DNA of 64,000 bases from Bacteroidota bacterium (GCA_947479455.1 CANJZE010000020.1:1-64000), one strand, 5' to 3'. Positions 24,020 to 33,694 are shown, numbered from the stretch's first letter. Notes: generated by a model from the letters alone, not told the origin. Numbers and translations: made by a program.

Positions 24020-24757
24020 ATGGAAAAGGAAATTAAAGATTTTGATCGCAGGATAGAACAGTTAATGAACGAGAATTCGATAACACCACCATTTGGTATG
24101 TGGAACAGAATTTCATCGGAGTTAGAATCAGAAGCACTGCCAATTGCAGTTGCTGCGCCTTTAGCACTTATACCTAAACGCGCTATGTTTGGTTTTATTG
24201 CGGGTGTTGCGGTAATTGGTCTTTCGTTGGTTACTGCATATTTTGTAAGTAACAACTCTACTAAACAAATTGAAATATCTAAACCGGTTACTTCCATCAA
24301 TGAAATCACTCCGACTGTTATGAGAGTGGTTCCTTTAACAACTACAGATGTTGTACTTGAAAAAGCAAATCATATTCAAGTTGCCAAAATTAAAACGATT
24401 GCTTACAAAATGACCTCGCAAGAAGCTCGCGCAACTGATGAAACTTTAAACAATACTAGTTTCGGTAACAATATGGATGTACCAGTTCCTAATCAGGCAG
24501 TTGCTTCTAATCTAACAACAGGAAACTACTACTTCCCTCCGGTTGACATTGTAAATACTCCGGTAGCAGAGACCAACGGAGAGATTGCGGTAGTAACTGC
24601 CAATCAGTTAGCAAAACAAGAAGAGAAATTAGGTGATAAGAAGGGTAAAATTTCTGCTACCTCAGCAAATGAAAAACGCATTAAGCTGAAGAAACATAGA
24701 AGGAGCGGATTTACCTACGGCTCACTGAACCGATTGAACAAGCACAGAACGAACTAA
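24020..24757 (+). CDS. Putative anti-sigma factor, single-pass membrane protein
   Basis: 245 residues. The N-terminal ~50 residues are charged and helical (IKDFDRRIEQLMNENSITPP FGMWNRISSELE), fitting a cytoplasmic sigma-binding segment. One transmembrane helix follows at ~55-77 (AMFGFIAGVAVIGLSLVTAY). The rest is Thr/Asn/Val-rich, predicted periplasmic, and ends in a very basic tail (KLKKHRRSGFTYG). Position directly behind an ECF sigma gene is the main argument. There is no zinc-binding HxxxCxxC motif, so it is not a ZAS-type anti-sigma factor. An intrinsic terminator follows. Confidence 0.65.
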   Translation: MEKEIKDFDRRIEQLMNENSITPPFGMWNRISSELESEALPIAVAAPLALIPKRAMFGFIAGVAVIGLSLVTAYFVSNNSTKQIEISKPVTSINEITPTVMRVVPLTTTDVVLEKANHIQVAKIKTIAYKMTSQEARATDETLNNTSFGNNMDVPVPNQAVASNLTTGNYYFPPVDIVNTPVAETNGEIAVVTANQLAKQEEKLGDKKGKISATSANEKRIKLKKHRRSGFTYGSLNRLNKHRTN

Positions 24758-24770
24758 AATTCTACATTAC

Positions 24771-24798
24771 AAAAACCCGCTTATTAAGCGGGTTTTTT
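24771..24798 (+). terminator. Intrinsic terminator of the sigma/anti-sigma unit
   Basis: AAAAACCCGCTTATTAAGCG then GGTTTTTT: perfect CCCGCTT/AAGCGGG stem with A- and T-tracts, 14 bases after the stop codon. Confidence 0.85.
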
Positions 24799-24847
24799 GT
24801 TTCCTAAAAGTGAAGGTAATTTTCATCTTCGCTAAAAATTATTTCAG

Positions 24848-25345
24848 ATGACTTACCACGAAGCGAAAACATTTGCCGATACTTTTCAACGAACACGCGA
24901 CCTTACTAAATGGTACTTGAGTTTATTGAAATCAGTAGATACTGAAAAAGAAATACAGGTTGGAGACAAAAAACTAAACAGTATTTACTGGATTGGCGCG
25001 CATTTGGTTTGGGCAGAAAACTTTCTGGTGGTTACCGCTACAGGTGGCAAAGGAGTAGATATTCCCTGGTTGGAACACTATAAGTTAGGCAGTGATGGAA
25101 CTTTGCACGAAGGACGCGGAGATTTTAAATCGGTGCTTGACAGTTTAAAAATAGTACATGAGAATGCCATGAAGCATTTACTTACACTTGATGATGAAAC
25201 GTTGCAAAACCCAAATCCAATTGGCTTTGGGTTTGGAGGTGACAACAGTAATCGCATGATGATTATGCACGCCATTAGACATGAAGGAACGCATGTTGGA
25301 CACCTTGGATGGATTTGTAAACTCCATGGTATTGATACCGTATAG
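24848..25345 (+). CDS. DinB-family protein
   Basis: 165 residues of the DinB/YfiT four-helix-bundle fold, a metal-binding family often tied to stress or thiol transfer. Typical features are the helix after FADTFQRTRDLTKWYLSLL, the histidine in SIYWIGAHLVWAENFLV and the C-terminal metal-binding pair in AIRHEGTHVGHLGWICKLHG. No neighbour points to a pathway. It begins 50 bp after a terminator, so it has its own transcript, followed 57 bp later by the DUF885 gene on the same strand. Enzymatic activity is unknown. Confidence 0.85.
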   Translation: MTYHEAKTFADTFQRTRDLTKWYLSLLKSVDTEKEIQVGDKKLNSIYWIGAHLVWAENFLVVTATGGKGVDIPWLEHYKLGSDGTLHEGRGDFKSVLDSLKIVHENAMKHLLTLDDETLQNPNPIGFGFGGDNSNRMMIMHAIRHEGTHVGHLGWICKLHGIDTV

Positions 25346-25402
25346 GGAAGTTTCAGTTTAAAGCAGAAAGCAAATTTTATTGACCCATTTTAAATTCTCA
25401 TC

Positions 25403-27226
25403 ATGAAAAAAGTATTTGCTCTTGTTTTGGTTGTAATAATGGCTTCTTGCAAAAGCAAAGTGCAACACAAAGTTTATACAAAAGAAGAAACAGTTGCTGA
25501 ATCGAAGAAAGTGAACGACTATCTTGATTTGAAATTTGATGAAGCAGTTGCACGCAATCCTGAAACAGCTTCTTCAATGGGATTGAAAACAGGTTACGAT
25601 AGCTGGAGCGATAGAAGTGATGAAAACAGTGACAAGGAATTCGCTATCCAAAAATCAATTGTGGATTCGCTTATCAGCAAATTCAATTTAGATGCGCTCG
25701 ACAATCAAACCAAACTCAGTTTTAGAATGTTGCATGAAGATATTAAGCGCGGTGAAGAAGGAAGACAGTGGCGACACTACGGCTATGAGATTACACAAAT
25801 GGGGGGCGTGCATAATGATTTGCCCGCTTTCCTTATCAACATTCATCGCATTGATTCTTTAAGTGATGCGCAGGCATATTTAAGTCGTTTGAAAAAGATA
25901 GATAAGGTGTTTGAGCAAACGCTCGATAACTTAAAAAAGAGTGAAGCGAAAGGAGTTATTCCACCATACTTTACGTTTCATTATGTGACCGATGATTTGA
26001 AAAATTTCATTGGCACACTAGATAAGAAAGATGCTACGAATGTTTTGTTGGCTGATTTTTCTTCGAAAGTAAATGCACTAAAAATTGAAAAAGAAGAAAA
26101 GACAAAACTGATAGCCGAAGCCAACGAGGTTTTAAAAACCACCGTAAAATTTTCTTACCAAAAACTACTCGATTACTGGACAATCCTTGAACCTAAAGCA
26201 AAAGAGAAAGGTAGTAACGGTGTTTGGAATTTGCCCGATGGCGAAAAGTTTTATGCCAGTCAATTGCATTTTCATACGACTACCGATATGACACCCGAAG
26301 AAGTTTATCAAACGGGATTAAAGGAAGTAGCGCGCATACAAGATGAAATGCGTGTGATTATGAAACAGGTGAAATTCAATAGCGATTCGCTTCAGGAGTT
26401 TTTTGATTTTGTAAGAACCGATGCGCAATTCAAATATTCAAATGATGCAAAGGGCAAAGAGCTATTACTTGCCGATGCCAATCAATACATTGACAGTATG
26501 CGTTTGAAGTTGCCTGAGTTGTTTGCCACACTCCCTAAAGCATCGTTGGTGGTAAAAAAGGTGGAAGAGTTTAGAGAGAAAAGTGCGGGCGGTGCTTTTT
26601 ATGAAGACCCTGCAGAAGACGGTTCGCGTCCCGGAAGATATTACGTGAACACTTACAACATGGCTGATGAACCGAAGTATCAAATGGAAGCATTGACTTA
26701 TCATGAAGCAATTCCAGGGCATCATATGCAAATTGCCATTGCGCAGGAATTGACGGAAGTTCCGAAATTCAGAAGGCATGAATTTTTCACTTCGTATGTA
26801 GAAGGCTGGGCACTGTATGCCGAGCAGTTGGGTAAAGACGTTGGCGAATATCAAAACCCGTATTCTGATTTCGGAAGATTGAGTATGGAAATTTTCAGAG
26901 CAGCACGTTTAGTGGTTGATGCAGGAATTCACACGAAGCATTGGACACGCGAACAAGCGATTGATTACTTTTTGAAAAATACTGCGAACGCAAAAGGAGA
27001 TATTGAACACGAAATTGAACGTTACTTTTTATGGCCCGGTCAGGCAACAGGTTACAAAATCGGTATGCTGAAAATTCTTTCGCTGCGCGAACACGCTAAA
27101 AAAGAATTGAGCGCGAAGTTCGACATTCGTCAGTTTCATGATGTGGTGTTGAAGAATGGTGCTGTTTCGCTTTCTACTCTTGAAGAGTTAGTGAATGAGT
27201 GGATTGAGAGAGTAAAGAAAAGCTAG
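25403..27226 (+). CDS. DUF885-family lipoprotein (putative metallopeptidase)
   Basis: 607 residues. A lipoprotein signal peptide (FALVLVVIMASC, Cys ~16) anchors the protein to the envelope. The DUF885 domain covers most of the rest: FDEAVARNPETASSMGLKTG at the start, PDGEKFYASQLHFHTTTDMT PEEVYQ in the middle and the core motif YHEAIPGHHMQIAIAQEL (H434 E435 ... H440 H441). The HExxxGHH pattern suggests a zinc centre; family members are treated as carboxypeptidase-like, but few are characterised. C-terminal EIERYFLWPGQATGYKIG is typical. A short 7-bp array follows its stop codon directly. Confidence 0.9.
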   Translation: MKKVFALVLVVIMASCKSKVQHKVYTKEETVAESKKVNDYLDLKFDEAVARNPETASSMGLKTGYDSWSDRSDENSDKEFAIQKSIVDSLISKFNLDALDNQTKLSFRMLHEDIKRGEEGRQWRHYGYEITQMGGVHNDLPAFLINIHRIDSLSDAQAYLSRLKKIDKVFEQTLDNLKKSEAKGVIPPYFTFHYVTDDLKNFIGTLDKKDATNVLLADFSSKVNALKIEKEEKTKLIAEANEVLKTTVKFSYQKLLDYWTILEPKAKEKGSNGVWNLPDGEKFYASQLHFHTTTDMTPEEVYQTGLKEVARIQDEMRVIMKQVKFNSDSLQEFFDFVRTDAQFKYSNDAKGKELLLADANQYIDSMRLKLPELFATLPKASLVVKKVEEFREKSAGGAFYEDPAEDGSRPGRYYVNTYNMADEPKYQMEALTYHEAIPGHHMQIAIAQELTEVPKFRRHEFFTSYVEGWALYAEQLGKDVGEYQNPYSDFGRLSMEIFRAARLVVDAGIHTKHWTREQAIDYFLKNTANAKGDIEHEIERYFLWPGQATGYKIGMLKILSLREHAKKELSAKFDIRQFHDVVLKNGAVSLSTLEELVNEWIERVKKS

Positions 27227-27254
27227 GAGACCGAAGTCGGAAGACAAGAAACCA
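27227..27254. repeat. Heptamer array after DUF885 gene
   Basis: GAGACCG, AAGTCGG, AAGACAA, GAAACCA: degenerate 7-bp period starting at the base after the TAG. Confidence 0.5.
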
Positions 27255-27290
27255 ACACTACGCTTTCACTAATTGTTTTACTTTTAGTTT

Positions 27291-29192
27291 ATGAAGAAGA
27301 TTTTCCTCTTCGCATTTTATTTCTGTTGTTTTCATTTTGCACAAGCGCAGCAATGCAATTCATTGCGCTATCAGGATACCATCTTCCATAGCGTGACAGA
27401 AACTGACGGAATTTATTTTGGCACGGCAACTCCTTTTGGTGCTTTGGCTTTACCGCAAGATTTGCTGCTCGATTTTTACGAACCTGCTAACGATACCCTA
27501 ACTCATCGCCCGTTGATTGTGTTTCAGTTTGGTGGCGGTTTTACGATTGGTTGGCGCAGCCAGCCCGCTATACCTGCCTTCTGCAATTACTTTGCTAAAT
27601 GCGGTTATGCTGTGGCAAGTATTGATTATCGTATTGGTTTAAATCCGTTAGATACTGCTAGCACGGTGCGCGCTTATTACCGCGGTGTGCAGGATGAACG
27701 CGCTGCCATTCGTTATTTGAGCGCGCATGCGCAGCAATACAAATTCGATACTTCGCTCATTATTCTCACTGGAACTAGTGCGGGATGCTTTTGCGCCTTT
27801 GCCAATGCGTTTACCACCGATGCCGACCGTCCGCTTGCGAGTTTCGGAAGTTTTCTTGAACCAAATGACTTAGGTTGTTTAGACTGCTCGGGCAATACCG
27901 ATTTAGGTTTTCATATTCCGCATATAAAAGCCATTGTGAATCAATGGGGGGCTATTATGGATACTTCTTTTATTGAAGCGGCTGAAAACACTCCTGTAAT
28001 TTCTTTTCATGGCGACCAGGATAATGCGGTGCCTTATGTTTACGGTTATCCGTTTCAGTTGCCCGTGTTTCCGCAGGTGTATGGAAGTGTTCCAATTCAC
28101 GAGCGCTTAACTAATTTAGGAATTACCAACGTGCTGCATCCGTTGGTTGGCTTTGGTCACGAACCCGAATTGCTGAACCCGCAACTAAACGATACTGTTT
28201 ACAATTACACGCGTCCGTTTCTTTATGAATTGCTGAAACCGCACACGAGTGAAATTACGGGTGACTCCATGGTGTGTCAGCATAGCACAGCGCATTATTC
28301 GGTTGTATATTCAGCAGGAAGTAAATATTGCTGGAACATAAATGGCAACGGAACGCTGATTTCAAACAACGGAAATTCTATTACCGTGCAATGGAACGAT
28401 ACAGGTTTTGTTTCGGTTACGGTGAAAGAACTGAATCAGATTATGGCAGAAGGCGAAGTGAAAAGTTTTCAAACTTATGTTGCACCTAAACCACATGCAG
28501 GTTTTGGATACAATGCCAATGAACTGCAAGTGGCATTCTTAAACATGAGCGGCAATGCTGTAAACTACTTGTGGAACTTTGGTGATGGAAATACTTCCAC
28601 TACCTTAAACACAACCAACGATTACACCAGCGGGGGAACTTACACCATCAGTTTAATTGCCTACAATAACTTTTGTACCGATACTGCTTTCAATACCATA
28701 ACGATTGACTCGTGCCCTGTGGCAGACATTACTTTTCAGTTGACGAACCACAACGCGTTCTTCTACTCTCCTGCTACCAACACCACTTCTTATTTCTGGA
28801 ACTTTGGTGATGGTGACAGTGCATCGGTGGCTTCGCCAAATGTGTTTCACCAATACGCACAAAATGGAACTTATAGTATTGTGTTGCGTGTAGAAAATCA
28901 ATTGGGTTGCGTATTCGTTGATACGCTTACTTTAAATGTAGGCATTACAGGAATTAATGATTTAGAAAATGAAATCATAGTTACACAAAGCGGAAATACT
29001 TTATTCATCAACTCCGGAAATTCACAACCACTCAAAGCCGAACTGTTTGATATAACCGGAAGATTGATTGAACATGCTGAATGCAACAGTCCTTGTGAAA
29101 TACCAATCCATAATTTTTCCGCAGGAATTTATTTGCTGAAAGTAAGCAGCGGGAACAAACAATTTATTAGTAAAATCGGTGTGTCAGGTTAA
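27291..29192 (+). CDS. Secreted alpha/beta-hydrolase esterase with PKD domains and T9SS tail
   Basis: 633 residues. A signal peptide (to ~20, HFAQAQ) precedes an alpha/beta-hydrolase domain (~25-310). This has the oxyanion loop FQFGGGFTIG, nucleophile S163 in GTSAGCFCAF, a likely acid in ISFHGDQDNAVPY and a histidine in GFGHEPEL, so a carboxylesterase or feruloyl-esterase-like activity is likely. Two PKD domains follow (~400-475 and ~478-553), each with YLWNFGDG or YFWNFGDG. The last ~80 residues form a type IX sorting domain (LKAELFDITGRLIEHAE; FSAGIYLLKVSSGNKQFISK), so it is exported to the cell surface or medium. Confidence 0.9.
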   Translation: MKKIFLFAFYFCCFHFAQAQQCNSLRYQDTIFHSVTETDGIYFGTATPFGALALPQDLLLDFYEPANDTLTHRPLIVFQFGGGFTIGWRSQPAIPAFCNYFAKCGYAVASIDYRIGLNPLDTASTVRAYYRGVQDERAAIRYLSAHAQQYKFDTSLIILTGTSAGCFCAFANAFTTDADRPLASFGSFLEPNDLGCLDCSGNTDLGFHIPHIKAIVNQWGAIMDTSFIEAAENTPVISFHGDQDNAVPYVYGYPFQLPVFPQVYGSVPIHERLTNLGITNVLHPLVGFGHEPELLNPQLNDTVYNYTRPFLYELLKPHTSEITGDSMVCQHSTAHYSVVYSAGSKYCWNINGNGTLISNNGNSITVQWNDTGFVSVTVKELNQIMAEGEVKSFQTYVAPKPHAGFGYNANELQVAFLNMSGNAVNYLWNFGDGNTSTTLNTTNDYTSGGTYTISLIAYNNFCTDTAFNTITIDSCPVADITFQLTNHNAFFYSPATNTTSYFWNFGDGDSASVASPNVFHQYAQNGTYSIVLRVENQLGCVFVDTLTLNVGITGINDLENEIIVTQSGNTLFINSGNSQPLKAELFDITGRLIEHAECNSPCEIPIHNFSAGIYLLKVSSGNKQFISKIGVSG

Positions 29193-29430
29193 TCTTTATC
29201 TCCTTCTCCCTCCCAATCCTAACACCCCAACAAGCCACGCGTTACTTCGCGTATAAGGCACGAGAGTTCCGGTCGAATTGAATGGCTACTAGTAATCAAT
29301 TCACTTGTTGAAGACTCTCAATGAAAAATGGGGATTAACACCCATTGCTTAAAATTTTGAAAGGAAATCAATTTATGTCCGTTCAATTCATGCGCATCAT
29401 TATTTTCGCACCGCTTAAAAAATAAAATCC

Positions 29431-30375
29431 ATGTCGAACATTGTCGAAAGAATTCACTGCTTAATTATTGGGTCGGGTCCTGCAGGTTATACTGCAGCTA
29501 TTTATGCGGCACGTGCCGGCTTAAAGCCCATTATGTATACCGGCTTGTTACAAGGCGGACAATTAGTAAACACAACAGACGTAGAAAATTATCCCGGTTA
29601 TCCGAAGGGAATCCTTGGACCTGAGATGATGGAAGATTTCAAAAACCAAGCGGAGCGTTTCGGTACAGATATTCGTTTTGGCATGGCAACTAAAGTTGAT
29701 TTTTCTACCTCACCAAAAAAAGTTTGGATTGATGAGGAGAAATTAGTAGAAGCCGATGCAGTTATTCTTGCCACCGGTGCCGAGGCAAAATGGTTAGGCA
29801 TACCGAGTGAAAAAAGATTGAACGGTTCAGGCGTGAGTGCCTGCGCAGTGTGCGATGGTTTCTTTTACAAAGGAACCGAAGTAGCAATCGTTGGTGCAGG
29901 AGATACCGCTTGCGAAGAGGCAATTTATCTTTCCAAACTTTGCACCAAAGTACACATGATTGTTCGAAGAGATGAGATGCGCGCTTCGAAGATTATGCAA
30001 GAGCGTGTGTTGAATACAAAGAACATTCAAGTGTATTGGAACAGCGAAACAGATGAAGTGCTCGGAGAGAATGTAGTGGAAGGCGTTCGCATTTTCAATA
30101 ATAAAACAAAAGAGAAAATTGATGTTCCAGTTACAGGTTTTTTTGTGGCTATTGGTCATCAACCAAATTCAGTTGTGTTCAAAGATTTTATTACAACCGA
30201 TAATGAAGGTTACGTAGTTACACAAGCCGATTCAACCAAAACAAACATTGATGGTGTATTTGCCTGTGGCGATTTGCAGGATAAAACTTTTCGCCAGGCA
30301 GTAACCGCAGCGGGCACGGGTTGTATGGCTGCGCTTGAAACGGAACGTTGGTTGAGCGAGAAAGGAATTCATTAG
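29431..30375 (+). CDS. trxB: Thioredoxin-disulfide reductase
   Basis: Cytoplasmic FAD/NADPH enzyme that reduces thioredoxin. 314 residues, the bacterial low-molecular-weight form. FAD-binding GSGPAGYTAAIYAARAGL lies near the N-terminus. The redox-active CAVC is at about C138/C141 followed by DGFFYKG. The NADPH site is VAIVGAGDTACEEAIYLS. C-terminal FACGDLQDKTFRQAVTAAGT and GC complete the pattern. It is preceded by 238 bp without a gene and followed by a START-domain gene 84 bp away on the same strand. Confidence 0.97.
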   Translation: MSNIVERIHCLIIGSGPAGYTAAIYAARAGLKPIMYTGLLQGGQLVNTTDVENYPGYPKGILGPEMMEDFKNQAERFGTDIRFGMATKVDFSTSPKKVWIDEEKLVEADAVILATGAEAKWLGIPSEKRLNGSGVSACAVCDGFFYKGTEVAIVGAGDTACEEAIYLSKLCTKVHMIVRRDEMRASKIMQERVLNTKNIQVYWNSETDEVLGENVVEGVRIFNNKTKEKIDVPVTGFFVAIGHQPNSVVFKDFITTDNEGYVVTQADSTKTNIDGVFACGDLQDKTFRQAVTAAGTGCMAALETERWLSEKGIH

Positions 30376-30459
30376 AATTAAATCTTTACTCGGTTGATTC
30401 GTTTGCTCTTAAACCTTGAAGTAAAATTTATGTCCGTAGGAGCACAACAAAATTGAAGT

Positions 30460-31110
30460 TTGGGAGTTTATGTGTATAAATTTGCGGGTGTGAAACAAAA
30501 AAACGTAGCCTTTCTCTTCTTGTTTTTTCTTTTCTTTTCATCGTTCAGGCAAATGCAGAATATGGATGAATGGGTGTATGAAAGGGAGAAAAAAGGAATA
30601 AAAGTTTTTACCAAGAAAAGTAAATGGGGGCACTTGCGCGATTCAAAAGCAACCATGCAGGTTTCTGCAACACCCGAAGAAGTTGTAAAATACCTTTCTG
30701 ATTTTGATAATTATCCCAATTGGTTTCCGCGTTGCAAAAAAGCGCAGGTGGTTGCCAAACTAAACGACAATGAGTTTATCGCCTACCTCGTATTCAACGC
30801 ACCTTGGCCTGTTGCTGACCGCGATTGTGTATTACGAGTAAAGACGGAAAGAGATAAACAAACAGGCATCATCACTATTACCCAAACATCGGAGCCGAAA
30901 TGTGTGGCGCGTAAGGAAGGTTGTTTTCGTATCGATCAAATTATTTCAACCTGGAAGATGGTTCCTAAAAATGGTGGTACTGAAATTACGAATGAATACG
31001 CATCAAACCCAGGTGGCAATATTCCTGATTGGTTGATTAATACGCAAAGTGTAGATAATCCAATGGTGACGTTTGAGAATTTGCAGGGGAAAGTAGTTAC
31101 GAAGAAATGA
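30460..31110 (+). CDS. START-domain lipid-binding-like protein
   Basis: About 216 residues. The N-terminus is a hydrophobic segment (VAFLFLFFLFFSSF), either a signal peptide or anchor. The remainder is a START/Bet v1-like domain: WVYEREKKGIKVFTKK, VSATPEEVVKYLSDFDNYPN then WFPRCKKA, and FNAPWPVADRDCVLRVKTER, close to the bacterial relatives of StAR lipid-transfer proteins. These domains form a hydrophobic cavity; the ligand is unknown. The start is uncertain: no ATG is available, so TTG at 30460 or GTG at 30472 must be used. Confidence 0.8.
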   Translation: MGVYVYKFAGVKQKNVAFLFLFFLFFSSFRQMQNMDEWVYEREKKGIKVFTKKSKWGHLRDSKATMQVSATPEEVVKYLSDFDNYPNWFPRCKKAQVVAKLNDNEFIAYLVFNAPWPVADRDCVLRVKTERDKQTGIITITQTSEPKCVARKEGCFRIDQIISTWKMVPKNGGTEITNEYASNPGGNIPDWLINTQSVDNPMVTFENLQGKVVTKK

Positions 31111-31112
31111 TT

Positions 31113-31173
31113 ATGTCACGCTGAGCTTGTCGAATCGTCATTTGAACGAATCCTACGACAAGTTCAGGATAAC
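31113..31173. repeat. Interspersed inverted repeat after START gene
   Basis: Arms GCTGAGCTTGTCG (31121) and CGACAAGTTCAGG (~31156) pair with two mismatches, flanked by GTCAC/GATAAC. It lies between convergent genes and resembles 15244-15355. Confidence 0.6.
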
Positions 31174-31188
31174 AATTCTCTGAACAAA

Positions 31189-32010
31189 CTATTTCGCTGC
31201 ACTCGCAGTTGATGCGCGAAGTTCTTTTACAATTTTCATATCCTCTTCGTATCGAGCGGGGTCACCGTTATCAAGATATAAACGTGCACGCTCTTCGTAG
31301 TATTCGGGTTTCTTCTCTCCTATTTCTATCACCATCGAAATGGCGTAAGTAGCGTTGGCTTTATCATTCATGGCTAAATAAATCTCATACATTTTGTAAA
31401 ACAACTTCCAGTCGTTGTTCTTATACATCATCGCAAATTTGAAACTGGCAATTGATTCAGCATATTTTCCTGCTTTCGCTTCAGCTAAGCCACGATAGTA
31501 GTAAGCATCGGCATTAGTCTTTACATGCGCTGTATAATCGTAAAAACATTTGGCCGCATCATCATAGCGATTATTGCGGAAATAAATTAAGCCTAAATAG
31601 AAGTTCATGTTCTCCAAATCTTCACGAATATTCTTTGCATTTTCAAAATCAGTTTTAGCACCATCCAAATCTCCTTTTACGTACTTGATCAAACCAATTT
31701 GATAAAATGCTTCTGCCGTTGGTTTCAAATCATTCGACAGGGCAAAATCTTTACTCGCACTCTCCGTATTTCCCATCACCTTATAAGTTAAACCGCGGTT
31801 GTAGTAGAAATAATTACGGGCCGGGTCAATGGTTATAGCCAAATTGTAATTTTTAATTGCCAGTTCATAGTTACCCATTTGTTGAGCCGAGAAAGCAATT
31901 TTGAAAACTTCATTGGGCGAAGGATTTGCTGTTTGTGCGAACGTAAAACTTACTGAAAGCATCAGTAAGCAACTAGACAAAAGGGTTTTCAGGGAGTAAA
32001 TGTGTTTCAC
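31189..32010 (-). CDS. Secreted tetratricopeptide-repeat protein
   Basis: 273 residues with a signal peptide (LLSSCLLMLSVSFTFAQ, cleavage ~26). At least five or six TPR units of 34 residues follow: MGNYELAIKNYNLAITIDPA, NYFYYNRGLTYKVMGNTESA, AEAFYQIGLIKYVKGDLDGA, NMNFYLGLIYFRNNRYDDAA and DAYYYRGLAEAKAGKYAESI. TPR arrays are protein-interaction scaffolds; here it would act in the periplasm. No other domain is present. It is followed on the same strand by no gene until the intergenic repeat. Confidence 0.88.
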   Translation of the reverse strand: MKHIYSLKTLLSSCLLMLSVSFTFAQTANPSPNEVFKIAFSAQQMGNYELAIKNYNLAITIDPARNYFYYNRGLTYKVMGNTESASKDFALSNDLKPTAEAFYQIGLIKYVKGDLDGAKTDFENAKNIREDLENMNFYLGLIYFRNNRYDDAAKCFYDYTAHVKTNADAYYYRGLAEAKAGKYAESIASFKFAMMYKNNDWKLFYKMYEIYLAMNDKANATYAISMVIEIGEKKPEYYEERARLYLDNGDPARYEEDMKIVKELRASTASAAK

Positions 32011-32070
32011 ACTTGTATTTACGATACAAGTTTTGATTTGTTACAGGCAGAGTGTGGCTTGTTTAAATCT

Positions 32071-33564
32071 CTAGCTGTATTGTGGCACCTGCAACTCCCT
32101 CACTAAACGGTCGTATTCTGCCTGGCGACTTTCTTCTTCCTTCATTTTCTTTAAAGCAAAAGGGGTTTCGTAATTCAACTCGCCATTCGTTTTTAACTTA
32201 CTGAATTTAAGGGCGGGGTCATTCAAGAAATTGATTTTCTTTTTCATCGCATCAGTGAGCACAAAACCAATGGTAACCGAGTTAGCATTATTGTTCAACT
32301 CAGGCATTGGACGAAGAATAGAGATAGTGAGATAATCTTCTTTATCCGCATTCTGACTGATAACTGCATCAGCAAATGTTTTCTTCGAATCAGCATCGTT
32401 GCGTTTATCATCTAAATATTTAACCGTGGTTTTAGTAATCCATCTGCGGTAGTTCTGTTCATTGATAATGTATTCCAAGTCCACCTGATTGCGACTCAAG
32501 TGCAATTCTTTCGAAATTTCTTTCAAATGTTTTGCAGGTTCTTTGCTTGAGTAGCGAATGAAGTAAAGCTCGTTGAATCCGAAATACTTCGGCAACAAAT
32601 TGGCAATGCGCTGAAACAACATTTCGGGCGATGTGTTGTACTTGGTCAGCAGTTTAACTAAGAAATCTGGATTCCATTTTGGTTGCGCGAAGAATGCTTC
32701 GAGGTCTGCAATCAGCATTTCTTTGTTCACGTGAAGCGCCTGTGCAAAATAAGAGCCCTTGAAGTTGTTCATTACATGGTCAAACGATTCTACCTTTAAC
32801 CAGGAAGTGGTATTAGGTCGCTTTTCAATCTTCATGACCGCAAAGCCAAGTTCCTTTCCGAACAAAAATATTTTCTGCTGCTCGGTCAACTTAGTATTGT
32901 AAAGCAAAGTAGGTTGTTCGCCTTTTACAAACACTGAGCGGAAGTGACGAAGCTTCGGATACTCAACAAAATCAGTTTCCTCCAAATGATAACCGAATTC
33001 CTTCTTCATTAAATCGGCATATTGTTTCGAAGTTAGCGATTCAGGATGTTCAATTCCCATTTCACTTCTGAACTTTTCCACTGCTGCTTCAATATCTTCA
33101 AAGTAGTTGTCGTTCATTTCTTGATACGAGCGCAAACAAGAAAAATAGAAATGCTCTTCCTGCAAATTGTAATTGCGGGCAATTTCAAACACCGAGTTAA
33201 TTAAAGCCGAAAGCGAAGTAGGCGCATTTGCCATCATGCTCATTAAAAGTCCTTTGTCAACACCAAAGGTTTCGAACAAAAAATCGTTGATGATACGAAG
33301 GTTCAATACCTGTACCACCGGAGTAAGGTTCTTATTTATTTTAAGCGAAACCAAACTGTCGTAAGTGGTTTCAAGAGCTCTTGCCAGTTCATTAATTTTA
33401 TCAGGCTTCGGATACTTTTTGCCATTTTCAATTTCATTCATGTAAGAAACCGAAACACCGCTCATGTCGCTCAGTTGTTGAAGCGAAAGTTTTTTGTCGG
33501 TTCTGAGTTTCTTAAGCTTCAATCCGAAAATAATTCGGATGTTTTCTTCGGTTGTGGTTTCCAT
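32071..33564 (-). CDS. XRE-family regulator of the RamB/ScfR type
   Basis: 497 residues from the ATG at 33564 (METTTEENIRI); a longer frame to 33753 would run through a repeat array into the aceB promoter and is rejected. An N-terminal XRE helix-turn-helix (~10-65, LSLQQLSDMSGVSVSYMNEI ENGKKYPKP) is followed by a long DUF955-like middle part in which the peptidase HExxH is not kept (FDHVMNNFKGSYFAQALHV). A C-terminal sensory region completes it. This architecture matches RamB/ScfR regulators, which control acetate and propionate metabolism and, in Corynebacterium, the glyoxylate-shunt genes. It is divergent from aceB-aceA, so I infer it regulates them. Confidence 0.85.
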   Translation of the reverse strand: METTTEENIRIIFGLKLKKLRTDKKLSLQQLSDMSGVSVSYMNEIENGKKYPKPDKINELARALETTYDSLVSLKINKNLTPVVQVLNLRIINDFLFETFGVDKGLLMSMMANAPTSLSALINSVFEIARNYNLQEEHFYFSCLRSYQEMNDNYFEDIEAAVEKFRSEMGIEHPESLTSKQYADLMKKEFGYHLEETDFVEYPKLRHFRSVFVKGEQPTLLYNTKLTEQQKIFLFGKELGFAVMKIEKRPNTTSWLKVESFDHVMNNFKGSYFAQALHVNKEMLIADLEAFFAQPKWNPDFLVKLLTKYNTSPEMLFQRIANLLPKYFGFNELYFIRYSSKEPAKHLKEISKELHLSRNQVDLEYIINEQNYRRWITKTTVKYLDDKRNDADSKKTFADAVISQNADKEDYLTISILRPMPELNNNANSVTIGFVLTDAMKKKINFLNDPALKFSKLKTNGELNYETPFALKKMKEEESRQAEYDRLVRELQVPQYS

Positions 33565-33571
33565 GTAGAGG

Positions 33572-33648
33572 GGTTGACGGTTAACGGTTCGCAGTTCACG
33601 GAAATACAGAACTGCATTACTGCGAACTGTGAACTGGGAACTGGGAAC
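33572..33648. repeat. Heptamer array between regulator and aceB
   Basis: Eleven near-consecutive 7-mers, including GGTTGAC, GGTTAAC, GGTTCGC, AGTTCAC, then TGCGAAC, TGTGAAC, TGGGAAC, TGGGAAC. The two halves are complementary (GCAGTTC / GAACTGC), so it can also fold. Confidence 0.75.
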
Positions 33649-33680
33649 TACTTGTGCAAATAAAGCGAAAATTTTGAACG

Positions 33681-33694
33681 AGCGAAATTTCGCT
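33681..33694. promoter_or_regulatory. Perfect palindrome in aceB upstream region
   Basis: AGCGAAATTTCGCT is a perfect 14-bp palindrome, 42 bp upstream of the aceB ATG. A near-palindrome TTTGCGCGCGAAA follows at 33715-33727. Both are candidate operators for the divergent regulator; no binding data are implied. Confidence 0.45.

Noticed and set aside
29193..29430. Regulatory RNA before trxB
   Set aside because: Short inverted repeats (AATGGG/CCCATT, ACGCG/CGCGT) exist but form no recognisable riboswitch or sRNA fold.
33572..33648. CRISPR-like repeat array
   Set aside because: Units are 7 bp, degenerate, contiguous and without spacers; no cas genes in the window.
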